Part shown: in pieces, positions 56,398 to 64,000 of the stretch | How the letters are laid out: every line of letters begins with the position of its first letter | How positions within the stretch are numbered: position 1 is the first letter of the stretch | Source of the DNA: Acanthamoeba sp. SK_2022b | Taxonomy: Eukaryota > Discosea > Longamoebia > Acanthamoebidae | Direction: 5' to 3' | Assembly (NCBI GenBank): GCA_027943245.1 | Contig: JANDJZ010000008.1 | Coordinates: 1-64,000 of the forward strand | DNA: 64,000 nucleotides | The notes under the pieces: model-generated | Told to the model about the DNA's origin: nothing | Databases searched by the model: none | The model's input: the letters and a program-made list of their open reading frames with translations, nothing else | Translations under genes and position numbers: made by a program

Positions 56398-58523
56398 ATG
56401 GACAAGAATGTGTACGAAAACCAGTTGATTGCGATGGCCGAGGCCGTGATGGGCTTCATGCGAGGCGACATTGGTGCGGCCCAGTACAACCAATTTTGGG
56501 CCGAATTAGGCGTCAATCAGACGCAGGTCTCGGACTACTTGACTTCGCTCATCGGCAAGCTGCTCGCGGTGGCCACGGGCGAAGACAAATCTTACATCTT
56601 GCCTGACGTAGTCCGCAAAGTGGTGAACAGAGAATATGATAACGCACCCGATCAAGCACGCCTCACCTCTGACTTTCGTACTTTCCTCTCTCTCCCTCTC
56701 TGCTGCTGGCTTGGGACCCAATGCAAACCGCTCATCGCCATGTGTCATCTTGTGTAGCGGACATCCAACAGACGTTGTTGGGGTCCGTGTATTTCGTCTC
56801 GCTGTTCTTCCCGTTCGATGCAACATCAGAATCTTTGAAGGCCGCTCTCGCCCGCTGGGCCAAGCTACGCGGTCGTGGCGAGGTGGCGCCGCCAAAGGGC
56901 AAGGGCGCTCTTGATTTCGTCTTCGTTGATGAGGTAAAGTGTGGACGCAGCCCATGCCCTCCTCCCCTCCTCTTCTCTCCTCTCGGCCTCGCGCCCCTGA
57001 CACGACGCCGTGCGCGCCGTCCTCGGCAGTGCCTACGTTTGCTGGCCCCGGGATTTCTCGACTCCAACGAAAGCGCCGCCTCGCTCATCCGTCAGTGCTC
57101 CGACGTCGCCCTACCCGACGATTTCATCGCAGAGTCTGCCTCTGTCGGGCTCCGTGCGTGCTCCCAAGCTTTGCCTATGCTGCGCGCGCGGGGCCGATTG
57201 GCTGTTGCTGCCGTCTTACCCCCGCCGATCTTTTTCTTCGACACACGTAACGCTACGCACAGTCGCGCCTTGCCTGATCAACACATACCTGCGCAACTGT
57301 CTTCGGGAGGGTCGGCGGACGCGCATCTTGTTTGATACGATCCTCCAGTCCCTCAAGCAGTCTCGCACCATGCGCGACTCCCAACTTCTATCGCTGCTGC
57401 ACATGCTCCGAGGCTTCGTCATCGCCGTACGCCCCGCTCCTCTCCCCCATCGGTCGCCTGGCCGCGCCCCCTCCCCCCGCCGCTCGCATTCACTCAACCT
57501 GGGGATCGCCGTCGTTGATCTCGCGACGCGTGTCGTGTCGCCAGTCGCCAAAGCTGGACCCGGACATACTGGAGAGCGCCCTCGAGGTGGTGAAGCAGTA
57601 CTACCTGTGGCCTTGCCCATACGGCGAGGTGGCCAAGGAGCTCCTCCACCTCCTCTCCATCGAACTCAAGTCGGCGGGTTCGGGCATGCGCGAGATGTTC
57701 GTGGCAGACAACCCCGAGTTGGAAAAGGGCTATGTTCTCACGGGCAGGTACACTGCAGTCCAGCTCGTACGGCGTCGTGGGCCTTTCACGAGCTCACGCA
57801 CTTTCTCTCTCTCTCTCTCCCCCCCCCCTCTGTCTCTGGTCTCGCTTCGCCCCTTTCTTCCAGGGAGCGTGTCACGTATGTACTGGCCGACCAGAACAAC
57901 GACAAGGCCAAGCGATTGCGTAGCCTGCTCCTGGTATCGCCCTCCCTTCTTCTTGGGTCCAAGCGATTGCACCTCACCGTCATCCCGCACACGACCTCGC
58001 CTTCGCATGACCACGTGTTGCGTGCGTGCGTGCGATGTTCGACATCAGGCGTGCCCGCCGGAGGAAGTGAGCCCATCGCAGATCCAGATGAATTTGCTGG
58101 CCAACATTTTGGAGACCAACGCGCAGATTGACCCCGACCAGCTGCACCTCGAGTTCTGCACGCGGGAGGACACCGCCACGTTCTACCACACCGCCATGGA
58201 GATCCTCAACCAGGCCGTGATGATGTATGCTTTGCGCGCCCACCCACCCGCCCACTCTCCGGCGTCGGTTGGGCTGTTGGCTGACCACGCACGCACGCAC
58301 GCACGCAACGCGTCCGTGTAGGGGGGATCGGGACGCCGTTGCGTTCCGCCAGCAGAAACTGAAGGCGCTGAAGGACTACATCGTCACTCGGTCGACGGCG
58401 ACCAAGCGATCCTCTGTCGCCCTGCAGAGCAGTGCCAGGACCGCGAGGTAGGGCATACCCACACGCCACAGCGTCACACACGAACGCAACACTCATCGTC
58501 ACGCACACAACAACAACAACAAC

Positions 58524-58586
<63 letters not shown>

Positions 58587-60798
58587 ACCGCACACGGCCA
58601 ACATAACTTACGCTATCTTCGCTCCGATCGCTGCATGCAGTCTGCCGCCATTGGAGTTTGAGTTCTTGCCGATCAACTCCTCCACCGAAGAAACGCCCCT
58701 GGCCTACGAGACCCACTTCAAGTGCGTGCCTGCGCCTCTCCTCCCCAGTCGTCTATGGCCATTTGGCGCGTCGACTTCACACTCACGATCGCGCGCGTGC
58801 GTGCGTTCAGGTATCCCCACCGCATGTCGATGGACACCCTTCTCAACATCGTCAAGCAACACCAGCAGCCCACGGACCAGCCTCCAAAGTGCGCCCCGCG
58901 TCCCCCGCGTGTCCGCCGTCTCCATGCGCCGTGTGAGCGTGAGCGTGTTGTGTTGCGAGCGTGCGCTGACGACGCGCCCAACGCGTGCAGGCCGTCCGTG
59001 ATCAAGATCGGAGTGGCGGGCGACGACCAAACGCTGCACTCGGTGGTGGGGAGCTACGTGGCCCTCCGAGTGGCCAAGCCGCGCCTCTTTACCAACCTCA
59101 CCCTCCAATTTTACATCATTCCCCTCGGTAGACTCCTACGCTCCCCCCCCCCCACTCCTTCCCTCCCCCAATGCCTTCCCTCTTACGTCACTCTCATTCT
59201 CGCTCTCTCTAAACGTCGCAGACGTGGAGGGCCGAGCATCCAATTTTCCCCTTTTTCTGACCAAGCACGACGGCTGGTACGGCAGGTAACGTTGGCCTCC
59301 CCTTCCACACCACCCGTTCGCCACTAACTCGTTATTTTTATTTTTATTTTTATTTTATATATTTTATGAATTGAAATGGTTTTTTTCTGCAGGCACGTCT
59401 TGTGCCTGGCCAACTACATGCTGCGACTGCTCCCCTCTACCGCCACAACAGAGCCCAAGGCCGATGGCCGGCCCAAGAAACCGACCTGGTCGGCCATGGA
59501 CTCCCCGGTACCCTCGACCCCCCCCCTCTCTCGCTCCCCCCCCTCTCCTTGCTCTCCCAGCCTCTCGTGGCCATCGTTGGTGGCGTCAGCCTGACGCGCG
59601 AACGCTTGTCCGGATGCATCGCAGAGCCCCAGCATGCAGCTGATCGCGCGGAACTACGCGGCCATAGGGCCGGCCGACGTGGCAGCGGCGCTGGAGGGCG
59701 GCACGTCCGTCCGCGTGCCGCTCCGACCGCCCTCCCCGTCCCTCTTCCTGCGCGCCGAGCTCCAGAACTACTTCCGGGAGGCCCGAAACCGCCTCGACGT
59801 GCGTGTCCTCTGTGACACTCGCCTCTTTAACACGCCCACAACACACGCGCGCGGCGACAGCTAACCGGGGGGGGGGGCTTGCAGGTGAACATCTATCAGT
59901 GCGAGTGCTGGTCCGTGGGCGACGCGGCCTACTTCACCGTGCCCTTCTTCCAGAGGGTCACCGTCGGCATCCAGGCCTTTGCCAAGGCCTTCATGGTAAG
60001 CCGACCTCTCCCCCTCTCCCCCCATATCTCTCCCATCTCTCGAAGCGCGTCTGGATGGTCTTGCTCGCTCGGACCAACACCGTGGCGTGCACAGGCGTCG
60101 AACAACATGACGGAGCGAATGAGCGTGGAGGAGCTCCAGAGCAGGGTCAAGGGCTTCAAGTATGCGCCCACCCCACTGGGCCTCAAGTTCCTGCAGATGA
60201 GCGTCACCGGCGCCCCGAGGCAGGGCCCGCCCATGGAATACAGGGTGCCCCCCTCTCCACGCTTGCTTGTTTTCGGAGCCAAGTGTGGCTCACGTGTCGT
60301 GTCGTGTGCCATCACAGCCGTACAACGAGATCGTGGTGGCCAACATCCCAGCGCGCGGGGACCGCTGCAGTCCGCCCAACCCCACCAAGAACTGGCTCGA
60401 GATGTACGCTCAGGAGGCCGACTCGGTACATGTCCTCCCCCCACTCTGCGCTCGCGCGACTCGCCTCCTCTCCCCCCCGCGCTGGTTGAAGCCAACGTTC
60501 CTTGGCCGCGGGGAAACAATAGAAAAAGCGCAGCTCTCGCAACAAGGAGCACACGTACCACGTCTCTACGCTCGAGGTGGAACCCAGGGACCGGAAGGAC
60601 GAGTTCCACGTCATCATCGACGACGTCCTCTACGGACCCTTCGCCAAGATAAAGTACGCTCGCCCACTCTCTGCGCTTCTACTCCCTCTACCACGCTTGC
60701 TCACTCGCGTTTGCAGGATTGGGCCTTGCCTGAGCTCCAAAGAGCCGATGGCCTGCCACACTCTGCCGGTGATGACCTACTTCCCCCTCGACCTGTGA
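56398..60798 (+). CDS. Large cytosolic protein, possible PI3K class IB regulatory subunit (p101/p84-like)
   Basis: About fifteen to eighteen exons. N-terminal helical half: MDKNVYENQLIAMAEAVMGF, LLGSVYFVSLFFPFDATSES, LREGRRTRILFDTILQSLKQ, RDSQLLSLLHMLRGFVIA, LESALEVVKQYYLWPCPYGE, looking like a helical-repeat (HEAT-type) region. C-terminal half is strand-rich: PSVIKIGVAGDDQTLHSVVG, LTLQFYIIPL, FLTKHDGWYGRHVLCLANYM, LRAELQNYFREARNRLDVNI, YQCECWSVGDAAYFTVPFF, EFHVIIDDVLYGPFAKIK, ending TLPVMTYFPLDL. The combination FYIIPL ... DxWYxRxVL recalls PIK3R5/PIK3R6, adaptors that tether PI3K-gamma to G-beta-gamma. That link is from memory of the family and tentative. A long CA run sits in one intron. 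Confidence 0.5.
58510..58577. repeat. (CAA)n and (CA)n microsatellite in an intron of the p101-like gene
   Basis: Six CAA units lead into about 25 CA units, between exons encoding ALQSSARTAR and LPPLEFEFLPI. Confidence 0.93.
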
Positions 60799-61123
60799 GC
60801 TCTCTGAGCGCGGGAGACGCGAGGGGGTCCCTCAAGCTGGCAGACGGATATCCGTCGCCGCTCCGAGATGAGTCTTCCCCTCTCTCCTCCTCCTCCTCAA
60901 CAACCTCTTCGTAGGTAGATTGTGGATTGTAGATGTGGTCATACAATGTTTTTGTAGAACTCGCTCGTGGTGCATCACCCTCCCACCAGCTGCTGGCGAA
61001 TCAGAGAGGCAGACCGTACGAACGAACAAGAAACCGGGGGGGGGGGGCGAGGGTCGGAACGGGAAAGAAAAGGTGCAGATTGTACAGCGAGTAGAAGTGA
61101 GGAGGGAGAACGGGCCCGGGCTA

Positions 61124-61575
61124 CTAGAGCTCCAATCCCACAGACACCCAGTGGTTGCGGAGGTTGTTTCGGCGCGCAAAGATCTCCAGATACCTCCCTG
61201 TTGTCGTGACGTGTTCGCGCGTGGCCACAGGCGTGGAGTGTTTAGTTGCAGACCAAGAGACGCTCACCACATAAACAGCCACGCGTTGAGAAGAAGGGCT
61301 GCGTGTGTGTACCGTTGGGCACCAGGGCCTCCATGATGTGGTAGATCTCCTCTGGTTTCTGGCTCTGCCCTCGTCGCTCGCTGAAAATGACGTCCGAGCA
61401 CCGGTTGCCGCGCATGTTGGGCGGATCCTCGCCCTTCAGGCCTACCAGGCAGGTCTCCTTGGCGTGCTGCAGGTAGAAGCCGTGGCCCTTGGCCATACGA
61501 CGATTCACCGTCGCCTTCACCCACGCAATGTCGTCCACAAACCTACGCACACACGCATACACTAGCCGTGAGCGC

Positions 61576-61640
<65 letters not shown>

Positions 61641-62375
61641 TGGCACCTGTAGCCCCACTTCTCCATGAGGTCGAGCGCAAAGGCGTAGCGGGCGTTGATG
61701 ACCCAAATAAATAGGAAGCCGTTGGTCTGCAGCAGCGGGATGGGGATTTTTTCGATGTCCTTGTTGTGCAGTTGCTTGTAGCCCAGCGCCACCTGTACGA
61801 CACACACCCCACATGTGGAAGAGCGAGAGCGTGTGAGTGACCGCAGGTTGCAACTTGTATGGGGAGGAGGCTAGCGCGTACACCGCGTGTGGGAGCGGAG
61901 CCGGCAAGCTGCCACGGCGGGTCCATCACGATGACGTCGAACTGGACTTGTTTGCCCAGTGCCTGTAAGGCTAGCGCGTTTAGATAGAGATTGTTTCGTA
62001 CAAGTATATTGGGGGAATACCTGCCAATCGAACCCTCGCACATCTGCACGAATGGGTACGCAGTGTGGGGGGATATTGGGCACGACGACCTCGTAATCAT
62101 CTGCCAATGCGAGGCTAGGGCATTAGAGGGTGAAGTTGGACGCAAAAAGAGGTGAGCATACCATCTTCGTCATCATCGTTCAATTGGTACTCAATGTCCT
62201 CGATTTCTCTCTTGACGAGAGCCATTTCTTCCCGAATTTCGGGGATGCTCATCATGGTGGCATCCTTCCACACCTGCTCTATTGGTGCCACGCCATTCTG
62301 CGCCTCATCCTCCGCAACAATTGTGTCCTCGTCCAGCACCACAGCTTCCTCCACAGTGCCGCCGTCTCCCTCCAT
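61124..62375 (-). CDS. METTL3: METTL3/MT-A70-family N6-adenosine methyltransferase
   Basis: Catalytic subunit type of mRNA m6A writers. Starts MEGDGGTVEEAVVLDEDTIV (ATG 62373-62375; the frame stays open upstream, so an earlier start is possible). An acidic coiled-coil-like stretch follows (IREEMALVKREIEDIEYQL). The MT-A70 domain has QFDVIVMDPPWQL with the catalytic DPPW at 61912-61923, YKQLHNKDIEKIPIPLLQTN, GFLFIWVINARYAFALDLME, WVKATVNRRMAKGHGFYLQH, KETCLVGLKG, and CSDVIFSERRGQSQKPEEIY. It ends YLEIFARRNNLRNHWVSVGL at 61124. DPPW rather than EPPL identifies it as METTL3-like, not METTL14. It is short (about 300 residues) and lacks the two CCCH fingers of animal METTL3. Six exons; one intron holds a GT/CA run. 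Confidence 0.85.
61581..61639. repeat. (GT)n microsatellite in a METTL3-like intron
   Basis: About 29 uninterrupted GT units between the exons encoding MEKWGYR and FVDDIAWVK. Confidence 0.95.
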
Positions 62376-62603
62376 TCTTGTGCAAGGCTGCAAACGCAGC
62401 AGCTTTTGCTTTTCGTTTTCCTTTCCCGCTCTTTTTTGCCCACTTTTTACCCGGAATAGGGACAGTGCAGATTTGATTTCTGTGTGGCTGTCTTCGTCGC
62501 GGACTTTTGTGCGGGAGAAAATTTTAGGAAACCTAGAAATATAAAAGAGAAAAGAGGCAACAGAATCTTTGTACACGGCCAAGGATTACCATCGAAGCAA
62601 CAC

Positions 62604-62816
62604 ATGCGTACAGCCTGGGCGGGGGCTCACCCCCTCGCTCGTCTGCTCACCAACAGCCTGCTCTTTGGGGAAAGTCTCCGGACACCAGGACAGAAAGTGT
62701 CAGCGCTCATGCGCAGGAGCTTTGGCTTCATCGGCGGCCGGCCCTCGGGCCGGGACCAAGATGAGGGCCAGCGTCCGTCCGCAGGGCGTGACTGCAGGTT
62801 CTCGGAGTTCATCTAG
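62604..62816 (+). CDS. Doubtful small ORF upstream of a poly(A) signal
   Basis: 70 codons starting MRTAWAGAHPLARLLTNSLL, with an arginine-rich, acid-poor head that could be a mitochondrial presequence, and LMRRSFGFIGGRPSGRDQ. Possible continuation by splicing beyond 62795 could not be settled. A plus-strand AATAAA at 63062-63067 has no other obvious gene to serve, which hints that a transcript exists here. It may equally be the divergent 5' region of METTL3. Confidence 0.25.
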   Translation: MRTAWAGAHPLARLLTNSLLFGESLRTPGQKVSALMRRSFGFIGGRPSGRDQDEGQRPSAGRDCRFSEFI

Positions 62817-63061
62817 TCGTCGATGGCCAACAAGTTCGTCATAGCACAGTTATGTAAATCAGCGCCGGGGTCTACTGACCGTCGTGACAGCCCCCGTACG
62901 CCAACTCAACGGAGCTTACTCTGGCCGTGTACCTCACGACACCTCCCCACACTCTCCGGAGACGAACCACAAAACAGTGAGCATCCTCACGAGTGGTTCT
63001 TCTCCGGAGTGAGTGGGGAGCATTCCCTGTCGATCTCGTAATTGTTGCAAGTAAATGATCA

Positions 63062-63067
63062 AATAAA
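63062..63067 (+). terminator. Orphan poly(A) signal AATAAA
   Basis: Hexamer in aaataaaacc, with no firmly supported plus-strand gene within 2 kb upstream apart from the doubtful ORF at 62604-62816. Confidence 0.3.
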
Positions 63068-63223
63068 ACCATCTTGTCCTAAGTGTAGATGAAGATTAGG
63101 CGCGACCGTATCTTTTTCTCAACCGGAGTTTATTATTTTCTTGGCTTTCTTTTTGCTCACCGGGCAAAACATTTAATTATTATCAATTTGACATCAACAT
63201 CAACATCATCAACGCACAACAGC

Positions 63224-63637
63224 ATGCCGAAAACTGGAACACTAAAGAACAAGAAAGGTGCGGGTCGCTGCTCCGAAGGAACTGAATTCGTGAGGGTTGG
63301 GACAAATCATCTCCGCAAAGAGATTTCCGGTATCTGATTGTGTTGTTTGCAAACTATCTTTCAATCGTTAATAGGCGCGAAGCCAACAAAGAAACAACAG
63401 GTGAAAACACTTCATAAGACCGGATCAATAGACAAAAAGTACGCCTTGCCTTGCATTTCTTGATTTGTGCCACAGAAGCTGAAATTTGCGCGTTTTTGCT
63501 GGCAGAAACATTCGCGTGACTGTGTTGAGCAAGGCAGCACGGCTCAAGTCGCCACAGGAGAGGGCGGCGGCGTCGTGGTGGAGGTACCAGATATTTGGCT
63601 ACAGGCTCACGAGGGAAGTCAAGCTGCACCACTCTAA
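63224..63637 (+). CDS. Small unrecognised basic protein
   Basis: Starts MPKTGTLKNKKGAGRCSEGT and reads on to VGTNHLRKEISG; a short intron (about 63330-63374) leads to AKPTKKQQ; a second intron (about 63402-63474) leads to KLKFARFCWQKHSRD. With that splice the frame ends DIWLQAHEGSQAAPL at 63637. Another frame of the last exon (KSPQERAAASWWRYQIFGYR) also stays open to 63686, so the second splice is unsure. Very basic head suggests nuclear or ribosomal association, but no family was recognised. Confidence 0.38.
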
Positions 63638-63689
63638 GAATTTGAAGCCCAACGCCGTCTTCACGCGGCAAAATAGGAGATTGTGAACT

Positions 63690-64000
63690 TGGCTTGTTCT
63701 ATCTCTCTGTGTTGGAATGCACCGCTCCACGGCGAGCTCGTCTATCACACGTTTTTCGTTATCTTTCCGTGTGTGCCGCCCTTGCAGCATGAACTTCGCA
63801 GGGTCTTCCATACAGCACAAAACCATCCCACGAGCGCCGTGCTTGGTGTGAGCACACATTCTTTAGGCGCCGAAGAAGGCTCAAAAGAAAAGAGAAAGGA
63901 AAACCAGAAAGGCGAAGAAAAACAGCAACACGTGGAGAAGGACGAAATTCGGGAAAAAGAGCGACAAGGAGGTGCCAGAATTTGCGCTTCCACTCCACGT
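63690..64000 (+). other. Right-edge region with a possible partial exon
   Basis: After an acceptor-like ttctttag (about 63858-63865) the sequence encodes, in one frame, a very lysine/arginine-rich run (APKKAQKKRERKTRKAKK) that runs off the window. It could begin or continue a gene on the plus strand; too little is visible to call a product. Confidence 0.25.

Overview
This is a eukaryotic nuclear window. Genes are compact, GC-rich and cut by many short GT...AG introns (roughly 50-120 nt). They encode typical eukaryotic proteins: a Cockayne syndrome B helicase, VPS45, METTL3, TRMT2A, a reticulon and an LYR-motif factor. Gene density, intron style and protein resemblance point to an amoebozoan, most likely Acanthamoeba or a close relative; the species is inferred, not shown.

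Layout, left to right. 1-5.6 kb (-): ERCC6/CSB-like repair helicase, its 3' end outside the window. 6.2-7.0 kb (+): secreted beta-helix-like protein. 7.1-9.3 kb (-): F-box/WD40 protein. 9.3-12.4 kb (-): RRM-containing TRMT2A-type tRNA uracil methyltransferase. 12.5-15.8 kb (+): VPS45. 16.0-17.1 kb (-): MGME1-like nuclease. 17.2-18.8 kb (+): a ubiquitin-like domain fused to an E2 fold that lacks the catalytic cysteine. 19.0-20.5 kb (+): a pirin with a signal peptide. 20.8-21.4 kb (-): doubtful C2H2 finger gene. 23.4-25.5 kb (+): PB1-UBA protein of p62/NBR1 type. 25.6-27.2 kb (+): membrane-anchored glycosyltransferase-like protein. 27.6-29.0 kb (+): second pirin. 29.2-30.5 kb (+): secreted protein. 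34.8-35.5 kb (-): orphan CyP33-type RRM. 36.3-36.8 kb (+): ETFRF1/LYRM5. 37.0-39.4 kb (+): serine carboxypeptidase. 39.5-41.0 kb (+): HSD17B12-type reductase. 41.2-42.0 kb (+): coiled-coil protein. 42.2-45.4 kb (-): ankyrin protein with no visible start. 50.5-51.8 kb (+): reticulon. 52.3-55.3 kb (+): 959-residue coiled-coil protein. 55.6-56.0 kb (+): small lysine-rich protein. 56.4-60.8 kb (+): possible PI3K p101/p84-like regulator. 61.1-62.4 kb (-): METTL3-like m6A methyltransferase. 63.2-63.6 kb (+): small unrecognised gene.

Three long stretches (about 21.56-23.27, 30.54-34.80 and 45.44-50.33 kb) look quite different. They are AT-richer, almost free of CG dinucleotides, and hold no intact gene. 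They contain a decayed Ty1/copia retroelement (minus strand), a protein-kinase relic and short tandem repeats. The pattern fits methylated, silenced DNA that lost CpG by deamination; that reading is inference. The copia fragment abuts the 5' side of the ankyrin gene and appears to have separated it from its first exon(s).

The genes do not form an operon-like pathway. Several neighbours are divergent pairs sharing 110-170 bp (TRMT2A/VPS45, MGME1-like/Ubl-UEV). Ubiquitin biology recurs (F-box protein, Ubl-pseudoE2, PB1-UBA receptor, a possible ubiquitin-binding finger in CSB). Exon borders were placed by eye from reading frame and GT/AG sites, so starts, ends and small exons may be off in places.
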